Assembly (NCBI GenBank): GCA_961205875.1
Contig: OY540811.1
Span: forward strand, 15,679,248 to 15,743,247
Source: Sialis fuliginosa
Taxonomy: Eukaryota > Arthropoda > Insecta > Megaloptera > Sialidae
Direction of reading: 5' to 3'
Length of the DNA: 64,000 nucleotides
Part shown: positions 1 through 13,898 of the stretch, one piece after another
Numbering within the stretch: position 1 is the stretch's first letter
Layout of the letters: every line of letters begins with the position of its first letter
Translations under genes and position numbers: made by a program
Notes under the pieces: generated by a model
What the model saw: only the letters and a program-made list of their open reading frames with translations
Told to the model about the DNA's origin: nothing
Database searches by the model: none

Positions 1-1103
1 AATGTACATCTCAATCAGTAGAATTTGACCCTATTTTTTATTTATTTTTTCTAACTCAAAAATGGCACCAGTAGGGAGTTAAAAGCAGTATTTTATTTTG
101 TCCCCCCCCTCGCTCTAGCTCGGTAACTACTGGCTCAAAAAATCTTAAAAAAATTTGGTAACGAGACTTTGATGACACTTTTTTATATTTTTTTCTAACT
201 CAAAAATGCATGGCTCCAAACATTCCACGTAGTACGAATTTCGGAACCCTTATGGCATACACTCGTGTATGTCTTGCCCGAATTTTTTTTTTATATTCTA
301 TCTGTTTGAAGAGTGCCACCATATATGTATATACCTATTCGAGATGCGGTCCTGTATAAAACCATTTATAAGACAAATAATAGTAAATCGAAACTCAACT
401 GAAATTAATGTAGGTCGGACGTTCTTTTTAGGAAAATAAATATATACTATTTACGACCTATTTCCGATTTTTTCTTCTTTAAAAGTAAATTGTTTTGCGT
501 TTCACATAGTGTTGAGATTTGGCCTACTTTTTGTAAAACTGTTCTAGAAAAACAATTGCGTGTTCTGTATATTCTACTCTTTGTTAGTTTCCTAAAGGGC
601 TTTTGAATTTTCATCATAGCTTTTTGTCATTTTAATAAGCTACTAAAAATAAATTATCGATAAAGCGGGGAGAAGCCCTCCGGTGGTAAATTTTGGGTCA
701 ACGGAAATGTAGACATTATGAAAAAATGTGATAGAAATCCGTGTACCAGTTAAATTTTTTTATGTATAAAATTCTTTACTCAGAATTTTTATTTTTATCG
801 CCTTTCTTTGTAACTGTAACACTATTGAAAATTATTATATAGGTTCAAGATGAAACAGAAATCATGTCAAGTACTCTGAAGAGTACCTAATTGTAATCAT
901 TTTAATAATATTATATATTTTATTAGTTAGCAAGATTTATTTTATATAAGTAGATACACGTACATTGTACCCTCACAGTGTTACTTATAAGAAATTCCTG
1001 TGACACTCATAGCAGTTTTTTTATATATTTTTTTCATATATTACTTTTAGTTTGACAATTGCGATTTTTTCGTTTTCATTATTTTTTTATTTTAAACAGA
1101 TCT
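1..1103. other. AT-rich intergenic DNA with a diverged repeat
   Basis: I see no coding exon. Positions about 101-180 (a C-run, then CTCGGTAACTAC, then GGCTCAAAAAA and CTTTGATGA) resemble 3,540-3,600 (C-run, CACGGTAACTAC, AGCTAAAAAAA, CTTTGATCA). Both therefore look like old copies of one repeat. The rest is low-complexity AT sequence. Confidence 0.5.
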
Positions 1104-1227
1104 TTGGAACAAATCCGAGAACTTGAGCGCGGAACAGTGGGGCAATGAGTTTTTTCTCAAAGCAGGACCAAAGCTGGGTTGAGTATCGGAGCGGAGCTTG
1201 AGCGGAACAATTTTAAATTTGTTCCAA
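1104..1227. repeat. Short inverted-repeat element (MITE-like)
   Basis: TTGGAACAAAT at 1104-1114 is the exact reverse complement of ATTTGTTCCAA at 1217-1227. The pair brackets a 124-bp segment that is clearly richer in G and C (GAGCGCGGAAC, GGAGCGGAGC) than its surroundings. This is the layout of a small non-autonomous DNA element. I could not identify a target duplication. A similar CTCCGCTCAAGTTCC string occurs at about 44,050 on the opposite strand and may be a relative. Confidence 0.45.
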
Positions 1228-1785
1228 TTACCTGGTTTATAGAATAAAAAATATACTTATCATATATGTATATGACTTTAAATTATAAGCTATACAAACT
1301 TTGTTTTATAAATTTTCATCTGAAACCTTTTGGGAAAAAATCATGAATTTTCAACGTTTCAATCTCTATCGCGATCTATAACGGTCTTCAGAGATCTTTG
1401 TAGATCGTTGTAGATTTTTGCAGGTCTCCACAGATCAAAAACTAGTGAAAAAATATGATTTTATCTCAAAATTCAGATCTATCAAGATCTAATTTGATCA
1501 CTTTATACCTAATTTTTTCCCGACCTACAATTAAATATTGGTTATATGTTATTTAGCTAGATATAATCAATTATATAATTGTTAAAAAAAAAACATTAAC
1601 CAGTAAACGATGCTTCGTAACAAATAAAAACAAAGTCAAACATAAAAATCATACCAGACGATACTGTGTAAATAACAATAATGAACTGTAAATAAAAAAT
1701 AATGTATCAATAGCGACGTCCATAAAAAATATCTAATCGCATCATTGCAGGAGCATGCAACCGTATCGATTCAAATCCACTTGTA

Positions 1786-1880
1786 TTATTAATGCACCAA
1801 TGTCATAATCGACCACTTGAGAGAATATTATAGCGTGGCTAGAAGGTTGGCAGCAGTGCCTCTCAACCAGCGGTCTGCAA
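1786..1880. repeat. Dispersed repeat, copy 1, with a hAT-like end
   Basis: This segment matches 3,193-3,290 over about 95 bp: ATTAATGCAC, AATCGACCACTT, AGAGAATA, TATAGCGT, then CAGCGGT. Within it, CAGTGCCTCTCAACCAGCGG at about 1855 resembles hAT-superfamily termini of the CAGTGNTTCTCAA type. The matching copy reads CAATAATTCTCAAACAGCGG, so the hAT-like end belongs to the repeat. The short open frame across this region has no support as a gene. Confidence 0.5.
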
Positions 1881-1936
1881 AAAACATTTATACAAATAAA
1901 CTGCACAAGACTTTTGTATACATTTTTATATGTACA

Positions 1937-1965
1937 TCCTTAATATATATAAAGCTCAACGTCTC

Positions 1966-2019
<54 letters not shown>

Positions 2020-2847
2020 CGTTAGTTGCCTTATCACTTGAGAACCACTTATCTGATTTACGAGTTTTTTTTTTAATTCATAGGTACGTTCTCTGGCCAG
2101 GTTATAGGCTATATTTTTTTACGTTAGGTAACATAACAACAAAGCAGTGACGATAATAGTAAATCAAGTCGGAAAAAATTTTGCCGTCGGCGCGCTGTTT
2201 TGTAATACGCTGCCTAAACCGTTCAATATAGAACAAAATAATGTATTAAAGAATTGTGTAGAATCAAAAGTTCTACAATTAAGTCAGCGACACGATATGT
2301 CTAACTTTTATATTTAAGCCACAATGACTGCTTTTATGTTACAAAAAAAACATAAAATATTTGGGTTTTGTTTACATGGACTTATGACCTGCAAAACATT
2401 AATCCTTATCGAAATAAATGATTTCATCGTCATAAGTACTTAATGTAGATATAGTTTGCCATTTACAGCATCCAATTTGGTCGTATAGTTTAGAAAATAT
2501 CTTAAAATATATTTATAAAGGTAACATTTTAAATGTATGGTGTCGTGCCGCATCGAAGCGATGTACATCAGACTGGATTCGCTTACGTTCGGTAGATATT
2601 CGGAGTCCCTCGGCTGACGTTTGAGTTAATTTTGTTTTCAATAATTAACATTTAAATTTAAACAGAACACAAATTATTTGTACTTTTTTCTTCTGATTCG
2701 TTTTTGTTAGGTAATTTAGGTATTGATAAATTATTATTACAATAATAACTAATCGTGTTTGTACTTAATTAATTAAACTATATTTTTCAAAAATCCTAAA
2801 CAATAATTCCGTAGTCTACGCGAGCGAAGCCGCGTGGGCCCAGCTAG
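1937..2847 (+). mobile_element. Non-autonomous Helitron
   Basis: The 911-bp element starts with TC after a flanking A (TCCTTAATATATATAAAGCT) and ends in CTAG before a flanking T, as expected for A^T insertion. Twelve bases before the CTAG end is the hairpin typical of Helitron 3' ends: stem ACGCG (2818-2822), loop AGCGAAGC, stem CGCGT (2831-2835). Near the 5' end is a GTCT microsatellite (about 1965-2019) followed by CCGTTAG, an arrangement common in insect Helitrons. No Rep/helicase coding is visible, so it would depend on proteins made elsewhere. Confidence 0.75.
1963..2021. repeat. GTCT tetranucleotide microsatellite
   Basis: About 14 tandem GTCT/CTGT units lie just inside the 5' end of the Helitron. 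The open frame read through them (a leucine-serine-valine-cysteine repeat) is a by-product of the 4-bp period. Confidence 0.9.
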
Positions 2848-5653
2848 TTAATTAATAATTTGGAAACGGGTTGTTTTACCAAAAAAAAAATGATTAGAAC
2901 AAAAGTAATAGATAATATTATTCTCTACAATATTTATTTAAAATATTTTTGATAACGCATTGTTCCAAAATAATTAGAAAGATAATTCTCTTGCTCGATT
3001 CAGGAACCCTCAAACCGATAATTTCGTTGAAATCTCAAATTCGAATTCTACTATAAATATACTAGTAGATAAATAAACTCTACTATACTCTATTTTAATT
3101 TTAATTTAATGTACATTATTTATGTTTGTATAAAAAAAAATGTAAAAACAGAACTACATGTCAGATCGCACACGTAAAACAAAGTTATAATCATTAATGC
3201 ACTAATCGACCACTTACAATTAGAGAATACTATAGCGTAGCTGGAAGGTTAGCAGCAATAATTCTCAAACAGCGGTTCTTACTATTTTATGGAATAGACT
3301 AAACCTGACATATATAGGTACATATGTACTTACTTTTTTTTATTGTTTTTCTTGTAATATATTATAAACCCTCACTATAAAACCCTCACTTTGTCACCTT
3401 TCCTTTCCAGTCAAAGCAAAATATCTCGTAAATTATAATACATATGTACATATAAAGTTATATTTCCTAGACAGAAGTAAAAATTTAAAAAAATCAGGGG
3501 AGTGCTATAAAAGCATAAAAAATATATATAAACTATAAGTAATTTACCCCCCTCTATATCACGGTAACTACAAGCTAAAAAAACAGAGCTTTGATCATTT
3601 TTTAAATATTTAAAATCTTGCGCTCTATATACAATATACATGTAGGATTGGTTCGGTTCGGTTCAGAAAAACGTTAATTAAATTTCAGTTTGGTTTGCAT
3701 CTCAAATCTAAATACCACTATATATATATATATTACATATATTGGAAGTTTCATCTTTTACAAACCCCTTATATGTTTATTAAAATCTACAACTTTCACC
3801 AAAACCAATATCCGTAGGGAAATATTATAAATAGACTCGAATCGATTTATTTTCTAATTATAAATGTATATATGTATCTATACCTATAAACTAAAAATAT
3901 AGCTACGTCAAATATTATTGCATTCAAGTAACCAAGCAGTCTGTCCAACTAACAACAACAAGAAGTTGCTAAATAATAAGTAAACAAAAATCACGATCTG
4001 TAAATATGTTAATATCTGAAGTTTACTTACCTTTAATGATTCAATAAACACCTGAAAATCAGAACAAACTGTAACTCTCGTGTTTTCTTTAGACAAACCT
4101 CGTAGTAAGAAAATATGAAGCATGCAACGTGAAACGTGACATATTTCATAAAATAAGTAAGTATTGGTGGAAGAATGAAATTCGATGATGTTGGATATTC
4201 TATTGCATGTCCAATGATTTGTTATATTTTATATTATCTTGGTGTTGGGTTTGTGCTTGCCTAATGAAAAATTGTCAAACATTTGAGTCTAATTGTGAGT
4301 GATTCAACATTATGCATTATGAAAAATACATTAGTAAGATGAGTGCTGATAATTTTATTTTTCTTTTGATCTCGGTGACACATACCATTTTTTAAAGATT
4401 ATTATCAGTAGGTATTACTTTCGGAGATATGAGCATGACGAAAAATATTTTCACGATTTTTTTTTCATTTAGTAATTTATGTTTTTAATTATTACAAAAT
4501 GTTTATACCTACATTTAAATACCTTGGATTGTCTGTTTTCATTTGATACCCTACTCGCGCGGGTTGAATAACAAACATTTTAAAAGAAAATTAAATTTTA
4601 CTTTTATCCCTCACGTCCATTATTGGTCCAATATTTACTATAATTATGACAAATCTCAGCTTTCAAGATCGAACAGTTCGGTAGATGGAAGACTATGACA
4701 GACAGACTCAGTGTTGATTTCATAAGTATTCCTTTTTCATTCATTTAACATTTGCTTCATATTTTCCATCTCATTATAATTGTTAATTTACAATATTATC
4801 ATATACAAAAGAGATAATTATAAAGTTTAAACATGAATTTTTTTCTTAAAAAAAATTCAAGAGTAGGTAAAATATACATGCTATATAAAATGTATATTTT
4901 GTATGTATAGTAAACATTATTTTTCATTACATATATTTCCATATTTTCCACGTTTCTGTTCTGTTATTTTATTACATCATTATCCAGTCTCCTAATGCAT
5001 GTTTCACTTTTCAACATTTTTTTGCAGTATCTCTACATTTAGCATTGATTGAAGAAAACTTGTATTTGATATCAGGGTTGTACAATTTAACTTTTTAAAT
5101 ATATTTTTAACTAATTTGTTTTTCCTACCTTCTACCACGCATTTATATATAATGCAAATATTATATATTTTGTCGAAACTATCATATACAACGGTTTTTA
5201 TTGAAATTAATACATTTTTCTTGGCAAAAAAAAATTTTCGTTTTTAAACATGGTTCTTCTTACAATAAGTACATTATTTTCTTGATATTATTAATTATAT
5301 GAAAAGCATTATTTAGAAAACTAAACTAAAACGTTTGTTTTTGACATCTTGGTATTTGCAGACATAAATACAAATGTAACTCCACATTCACACATGCCAG
5401 TGACAGCTTGACTCTAAAGAGATCATATCCTTATATAAATATAACTGGTTGCTTCTACATATCCACCGTATATAACATACATACACATATATGTACACAG
5501 TGGAGGCCATTGTTAAAAACCATAGTCAATTTTGCTTTCTAAACTAACATACCTATATAAGTTGAAGTTAATTATTATATTTTTTGATATATTATTATAC
5601 AGGGTACTTCTGTCAGAATAACGCATTACATGTGACATGAGCAAATTTTTTAA
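2848..5653. other. AT-rich intergenic DNA with old repeats
   Basis: No gene is supported. Positions 3,193-3,290 are a diverged copy of 1,786-1,880. Positions 3,540-3,600 match 101-180. Positions about 4,570-4,720 (TATTGGTCCA, later GACAGACAGA) match 26,375-26,530 in inverted orientation, suggesting another dispersed family. Short open frames here lack splice sites, composition or similarity that would support them. Confidence 0.5.
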
Positions 5654-5990
5654 CTTGAATAACGTTTAATGTTTCACGCCAGATAACTGGGTGGACATTT
5701 CAGAAACATAATGTAACGCACAAAGATCAGTTTTCGCGCTAGCGTAAATTTAAAATCAGTATATATGTATCTCACCACAGAGCAACTACCACGCGGGTTA
5801 TGGTCTCAAATTATAGAACAAGTACAAATCAAAACATTTACTAGTTTTAACTTCATGTTATAAAAAAAAGAACAAAAATTAAATTTTATATGTCCACGAT
5901 TGCGCTTGTAAATATTAATTAATTGAATTTAAAAAAAAACAGTATATTAGAATATATTCTCTACGACCTAACGTTTTTAATTTTAAAGTT
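5654..5990 (+). repeat. Dispersed repeat family A, copy 1
   Basis: The segment aligns with 43,099-43,468 along its length. Shared blocks include GAATAACGT, GTTTCAC, CATTTCAGAAAC, TGATGTAACGCAC-type sequence, CGCGCTAG, CACGCGGGTT, GGTCTCAAATTATA and CTTGTAAATATTAATTAATT. I saw no terminal inverted repeat or coding capacity and cannot assign it to a known transposon class. Confidence 0.75.
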
Positions 5991-6640
5991 TTTTAACAAA
6001 CAACAAACCCCGAAAAATTACATTTTTAAACATTAAACAAATATATGTATGTACAAATGTACATAAATACCTATATTTTATCTCCATACAAGTGACTCCA
6101 CTGCACACATAACACAACATAACATGTATGTAAAAGCGCGTATAAATGTAACACTGGCTGGTTGTGCAATGTTGAAAGTAACTTGTACAAGTAACCAGTT
6201 TCTGTGTATCTAAGTAGGTGATGTTAATTCCACAGCCTACTCGTAAATTAAGTCATTGTTATATTAAACAACGATATATCCTAGTTTGGTTGTATGCGAA
6301 AAATATTATACGTACTGATATTGCTTATTTTTGAACCTACCTTTATATGAAGCGTTCAGGATCCGTTTTATTTGAGGTGCTGCAATTAAAACAGCTATTT
6401 GGTTTTCAATGATAACTATTATTTTACTTAGTAATTATTTCAAATTTGGACACAATGTAGTATTTCTATTAAACTTCTAATCATCAAACAAATTTTCTCA
6501 AAATATTAACCAGTATATGTAGAAATCGATCTAAAGTAGAGCCAAGGTGAGTGTTTTAAATGGCGCCAAGAAAGCGTCAATTGAAACATCCCCATGTGTC
6601 AATTGAAACATATGTATGTTATAACTGTTTATTTTTCAAA

Positions 6641-6925
6641 TTAAGAAACAAACCAATTGAAATAATTTTTATTTAAATTATAATTATTGTTTGACGATAA
6701 AATCAATATTGTTGTTAAGCCGTTATAAAGTTTTGTCGCATTAATACAATAGGAAACCAGAAAAATTTCGTCTTCTTGCGTAAATACTTTATTCTGTGGA
6801 CGATAACCGACGTGCTCTAAATTCAAGTCTTCTTTATATTTCTTGACATACCTAGATAAAGTGTCATGATCAATTCCCGAATTTCCAGCGACTTTTCTTA
6901 TTGTTTGAACCAACGCACTTTAAAT
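6641..6925 (-). pseudogene. HTH_psq transposase N-terminal fragment (pogo/Tigger-like)
   Basis: The minus-strand frame encodes about 90 residues. It reads as a psq-type helix-turn-helix (TIRKVAGNSGIDHDTLSRYV) followed by the FTQEDEIFLVSYCINATKLY segment and then YNGLTT. That order is typical of the N-terminal DNA-binding part of pogo/Tigger and jerky-like DDE transposases. After YNGLTT the similarity is lost, and the frame runs into asparagine-rich low-complexity sequence and stops. No DDE catalytic region follows, so this is a truncated copy. I infer the family from the pattern of residues, not from a database match. A Tigger-type MITE occurs at 51,261-51,375. Confidence 0.6.
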
Positions 6926-9900
6926 TATTTCAATTTCAACCTAGTCCAAAAAATGTAACACAATATACATCAAATTTAAATTAGTGTACACTGATTAATA
7001 TCTACGACAACGTGGTAGTAGAAATTGGCGAAAGTAACCGATCGAGGGTCGGTATATAAAAACCACTATTGTAAAACAAAAAATTTTTTTCATATCTACG
7101 AGCTGCTTGCAGACAGAGAAAGGAACAAGAGATATAGAAGCAAGATATAAACTATAGGTGAGCTAGACAAGCGTCTCCATGGACCGAACAACTCTACAGA
7201 AAAAGAAACGATAAAATTAACAATGTTTTTAAATAAGGTTTTTTATAAATAATTCTAAGTAGGAATCTACCAAGTCTGGTATTAATATTAGCTAGAAATT
7301 CATATATGTTATTAAAGATATTAAGGATAAAATAAAACGATTTGATATAAATGTAAACCCAAATGTTTATTATTGATATGTATTCACAATGACATTTATA
7401 ATATTGTACCATTTAACAAAACCAATTATAATTATTACAAACATTACTAAAGCATATTATATGTATACTATGTATACTATTGTGTTTTCTATTCGATTTA
7501 AACAATTCGGGCTCAATTTTGGTTCAAACTCTTATAAGATAACAGTCAAAATATAATCATATATACACAAATACAATCATAAATGCGTGAATACATATTA
7601 TATGGTTTGTATTCTTATAAGAGAAATTTTATATATCAATATACAAATAACCAAGATTTTTTTCATTTGCAAAAATTGGATATATACGATTCATTATTTA
7701 TATTAATAATATAGATGATGTGAGTATTTAACATAAAAACTACAATGAAAAGAATCCTGGGTACTTGTTATAAAGCACAAAATCTAAAATTATTATTTAC
7801 AATATTATTAAATAAGTGCAATCACAAATTTATTTAATTTGGTTATACATATGCAATAAAATCAACCATACTTCAAAAATTAATTATTTTCCTATTTTCT
7901 TAAAGAAATACATTTTATGAACAATTATCAAAAATCCAGTACCTTCAAGACTGAAAATTGTGTAAGTATGGCAGATTTTATAGTTTTTGTTGTATAAAAA
8001 TGTACACTGATTAAAAAACGATTTATATTTACAAATTAAAAATCTCTATGGCAAGTTTACTTACACAAATATTCCCAATGCTTATATACTTATAAATAAA
8101 TATTCGTTAATTTTACCAGAGGGACATATATTTTTTTTGTATTTCAAGTAATAATTACATAAACATCAAGGGCTAGATTCACCGAAAATTAATGTGAAAT
8201 TTTTAAACCAGGCTCGCCCCCGATATATATATTTATTTATTTTGTTTCCAATTATGTTTTAAACCAATTACCCCCAATATGCAAGAAGCACATTATATTT
8301 ATATACATCCAAATTACTATTACAATCTTTAATATAAATTTCAATAATCTATTCAGCAATTTCATAAACTTGAAATAGAATAAACATTTTTAATGTTATT
8401 AACCCGACAAAAACATACTACAGATCTGCATTTATTTATTGAAATTAACTTTTGCAAATTTCAGTCAATTGCTGAACTAAATAAGTTCTCATATATTATT
8501 TTAGAAATAATATTTACATTGATGTTGCTATTTATAAACATCTATAGAAAATCTTGGTTTCGAAAAGAAATTAGTTTGAAAATATTAATAAATATAAACC
8601 GTTTAGAATAAAATTGGAATTGAAATACATAATACGAACATTAAATAGCACGTTATATATAAAATTATTTAAATATAGGTTCATGTTACCAGTGTTATCT
8701 GAAGTTATGTTGAAAATCAACATATTTATAGAAGTATAGTTGTTCTTGTTTATCCTGATATAATAAAATGTATTTTTACCAAAAACACATATCCAAATAT
8801 AATAAATTTTAAGGCTACCTAGTTTCTAAATTCTCAAATAGTTAATAAATTGAATCATTTATATTTTTTTAGATGATTTTTAAATGAAATATTTTTTCAC
8901 ACACCAGGACAAAATATACATAAATTTAATTATTTGTTAAAAATATCCTAATAACCATATAATTTCTTACAACTACAATAATCTATATTTAACACATTGA
9001 AATCAAAGTATTTAAAAACTGTACAAAACATTTTAAATGAACACATATGAATAACAAAATATATTCAAAACCATTTCAGATAAAACCATTTTCAACCAAC
9101 TAAAATCAGTTTTATACGAAATTTTAAATAATATATCTGGCATACATGAATATTTCCACATGTATTTTTTAAGTGACAAATTAGAGGTTTCTGTTATTAA
9201 CACGTTCATCAAAATTAACGTGTTAAAACAGATCTTACTATCATCGGTCGTTTGAGAGGTAATATTTTAGTTCACACAGATATAATAATTTTAAGTAAAA
9301 AATCTACCGACATAAAAGAATTTCATTATTCATTTTTACGATGTGGGTAAAACAGTACTACATCTGAAACGGCTCTGAAAATACAAACTAATAACGAAAA
9401 AACAACGCACAATAAATCAACAGCCTTTACCTCGATTAATAAAAACAACCAGAAAAAGTATTTTCACATGAACGTTAGGTGTTTTTTTATACTCTGTAAC
9501 ATTTTTTAATCTAAAACCACGCATACAAAACATATTGTTTTATTTGTTTCTCGTAATTTATTTTTATACAAATACAAATAGCGAATTCTGGTCAATAAAT
9601 AAAAGAAAATTTAATCGTCTAAAATCAAAATATATCTTACAATTAGCTCTTAATTTTTTGTTTAGTCAATGAATAAAAAACATTTTTTTTAAATATGAGC
9701 TGTTAGAGCCTAAGTGACTAATTATTTCAGTAAACAAACTTCTTGAGTTACTTTAAATAATCAAATTGCAGTTCAATCAACAAAAAGTGACATGATTTCA
9801 AACAGATCATATGTTTATTTCACATTCTATATTTATATTTATTTCCAACAAAGGTGTTAATTCAATTGAGAAAAACTCAGTACCCATAACACTACATTAA

Positions 9901-12900
9901 ATATTCCCTTTTGCACTGTCCATGTATGCTATTACACATGATAGGATATGTAACACCGGTTAATATTACAGCTCTAAGCACATGTGTATTATTATATTAA
10001 AGCTCATGTAAATAAATCCCTACAAAAAAATGCATCGCTATACTTTATAAAAGTAGTATACATGTAAAGGGGATTTCCATACCAGTTTAAAATATAATAT
10101 AAGGTCATAACATGATAATTGGCAGTTTGATGTATTCATAATATCGTTATTAGTTCAAAAAATACGTTAAAATAAATGGTAATAAATTGATATCAAAACC
10201 AAACAGGTACACTTCAAACTTTTGCCGTTATCGTGTTATGAGTTATGACTTAAGACCATCAAAATATAAAACTACATACGATGGTTGCAAACCCCCAATT
10301 TTATCAAACGAGGTAAAGTTTACATTCTATTCTAATATAAAATATAAATACTAAAATATATTATATGTATATACATAATTAGGTATTTTAAAATAAATTT
10401 CAATACACATTTTTTCAAATAAATTCGTCAATAAAATAACACTGCATGAATAAAAATAAAAAGTTCAAAAGACATTAATATTTAGTACGTTATATTTTCA
10501 CAGAAAATTCTACCAGCTGTTCGACTATTGCATTTTCCTAATTAATTTAGACATATTTTTACTTATAAATATGCACTTTTATGTAGCTATAAAAGCAGGG
10601 GCAGAAAGTGTCAGATATTTTATTGAAAGCGGATTTTCGTAGTTACCAAATACGAACACTAACCTACCTTTATTAGTAAAATACATATGAAAATAACCTG
10701 TAACCTCAATATTATTAACATTATTTTTTTATTAATAAAAATATTTTTTGGAATATTATCTAATATGTAAATATTAAATATTTTTTCAAACAAGACTAGT
10801 CATTAAACAGTGTTCAGAGATATAGGTACTTACCGAAAATGATATTACAATTTAAAAAAAATATGTAGGTACATTATTCAAAATAATCATAAAGTTTCAT
10901 ATTTATAAGGTGTACATATTTGTAAAAATACATAAAAATAAATGGCTTATTTTATTTTTTATATTATTAATTGTATATCAGTATTTATTTAATAACTTTC
11001 AGTATTTTATTTACAATAGATTTATTATATCAATTTATAACATGTATAATTATTAAAGTCAACTTTGGACCATTTATGTTGAACAATACATTAAATTTAA
11101 AATTTAGTTCGAGGGCACTAGCAAAAAAAATATTTATCAACAAATTAAAATCATACTTCGTGGTCCCTAATTTCAAAATATCTTCCTTACCCTGATGTTC
11201 CCAATCATTAAGATAGAAACCTTTCTTGAATTACACTAAAATTTCGTTTTTTTTAAACTCCAGTATGTTATTTGTAAAAATATAGCAATATATATTTACA
11301 CTATCAACAAATATTTCAAAAGTTGCAAATATTGAGTAATTGCGATTATGGAACCGCTAATAGAAAATAGTTATTTAACTAATATGCAATTATAAATGTT
11401 TTTTTGTTAATATGTTTTCCATGTCATTATAATTGCGTACAAATAATTTACAAAGGTTAATCTAGATATTTTCCTGTACATTATTATAATCAATTAAAAT
11501 ATCTGTTAAATGGATGTGATAATTAATATAGTTCATTAGATTCTTTAGCGTGCGTCATCTGTTCTTACATAAGTGAACATTTCTGCCATTGACTTACTGC
11601 TTCATAAAATGTGAATGAAATAAATACAATAAACATAAATTGTAACAAGGTAAATGTGAAAGCCAGGCATAAACAAAACATGATTATTAAAAATACACTA
11701 TATATGTTAGAAAAGTGATAAAGAAAATGCATTTAATTTTACAGTAACATGTTTTATTATAGATACTATAGTTGATGCTATCCTCTAATTTTTATCTAAT
11801 TAATATAACAAATGAATAAAATAAATGTAGATCTTAAAATGACAAATAATTATTTTCAAAAATCTAGTGCAATTTTTATTTACTAAATATTACGTTTTGA
11901 GACTCTTATAACCAACGTTTTGATTTTATATGGAGTTGAAATATAATATTCTTTGAATAATATGAATTTCAGACTCCTTATTTGCAGTTGAGATTCATTA
12001 CCTCCCATTATATAGTTTTATATATACTTACGTAATAAGATCGAATTCACAATTTGATACATTATCAAAATTAAAAAATCTATAAAAATCATTGTTGTTA
12101 GATTCACTTATAAAACGTATTATTTTATCAATTTATTTTAAATTGTTTTCGCCAAATTTAAAAAATGATAAAAGTGGACTTGTCACTGACCACACGGAGA
12201 AAAATGGAACACAAATTTTAGCAAAAATTTCAATTCCTAAATAAAAATTTACAATCCGTATTGCAATATTTTACAGACTTATTATAAAAATTATAATCTT
12301 TTATTTAAAATTACAAAGTAAATTTTTATTTAGTTAATTATTTAAATTAATAATCATGTTTTTTCTTCTAAATATCACGTCGATTAGATTAACAAAATAT
12401 ATCATATATCGAACATCATAGAATAGATTATTTAACATAATTATTCGGTGTGCAGTCAAAAAACTGAAATACTATGTACTTGGCAGACAAGTTATTATTA
12501 TTATCAAATCCGTTACGTCACAGACAATTCTCTTCCTACGTCCAAAACTCAAAACCAAGCTGAGTTGTCGGCACAACTAATATTCCAAACAAAGCTTCGT
12601 ACCTGAACTATGTATATGCACGGTCAGAGGTGGCTTTTTTGTCCAGTATTGTCAAGAATTTGGTCTAGCTTAGTAGAATTAATCGACGATCTAAAAGAAG
12701 GGGTGATTGGTGTACACCAATGGTGTCAAACTCATGATGAACATGGGCCACCAATTTTTTTTGTGAGCAAAAAAGGTATTTTATGTAAAATAACTTATTT
12801 GATAGGTATTCATATTTTCTGTAAAGAAGTAACAAAATTAAAACTAAAAATTACATTAATTTTAAGTATTATATTATTAGATTTTATCAAAATTTAAAAT

Positions 12901-13898
12901 TAGAGTAATTCAAAAAATAATATTTTTTATTGGAAAGATACCTCTTGGCAGACACTTCTTAATTTATACTTCTATAATTTGTAACATTTTATATTTTTGT
13001 AAACCCAATTTTCAAGGTTCGGATACACCATAGGAAGGATAACAACTTTACATTATTATAAATTTATTACCACTGCTCAAAAATCTATACCAAATTTATA
13101 TTAAATGGTATAACTCGTCATGATAAGCGAAATATCTGAATTTGAAAATGTTACTCTGAATGATATTTTATGCTAGAAATGAGAATAAATTTATTAAATA
13201 TGGAAATTTTGCGCGCCTGTTCTATATCTATATGCCTATATAAACTAAAGTTTAAAGTTGATAATTTCTAGAATCCTCTTGCATATAAAACTTTTTTTGA
13301 ATTCACACCTTGACATTTCCCATCTCTTGTGTCTCGTCTCGGGTAAGAAATCAAATAAATTAAAAACGTAAAAATGTTTAACCTCGTATTTTTACCTAAA
13401 TAAATTCCAAGATGGTAATACATTAATGATAATTAAAAAGAATCCTGTTTAGGGTTTCGCTCATAAAAATATGGCTAAATAGCATAACTATTTCCCTAGA
13501 ACTCATACTGACAGTGAGCTTCACTAATAACATATTTAAGCGGCTCTGTAAGGCCTTATACCGGTCCTGTACTGTGTAGTTTCTTTTAGGCAATGCTGTT
13601 ATAGAAATTAAACATAGCTTTGTCTTAAGTTTAAAGGATCGATAAACAGTAGTCTGTGAAGTTTAACAAAGCTCTTTTATTTGACCCGTAAACGATTTAT
13701 GAATTAAGCATTACTTTGAAATGTAATATTCGTATATTTTAATGAAATTTTTAATCTTTTACGTAGGTGGTTAATTCACTAAAAGTATAATTAATATAAA
13801 TGTCTATGATATAACAGTAATTGAATAAATATATACTATGTATTATTTACAATACGTTTCAATTTAATTATAAAAAATATCTGCCATGGGAACCACGG
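6926..13898. other. Gene-poor AT-rich region
   Basis: About 7 kb of very AT-rich sequence without a convincing exon. The open frames are short, AT-driven and rich in Ile, Asn, Lys and Phe. At 12,718 the string CAATGGTGTCAAACTCATGA resembles a hAT terminus, and ACACCATAG near 13,030 could be its partner, but no target duplication supports this. Confidence 0.5.

Noticed and set aside
12610-12897. 95-codon open frame
   Set aside because: It reads through a hAT-like terminus and low-complexity AT sequence. No splice sites or recognisable residues.
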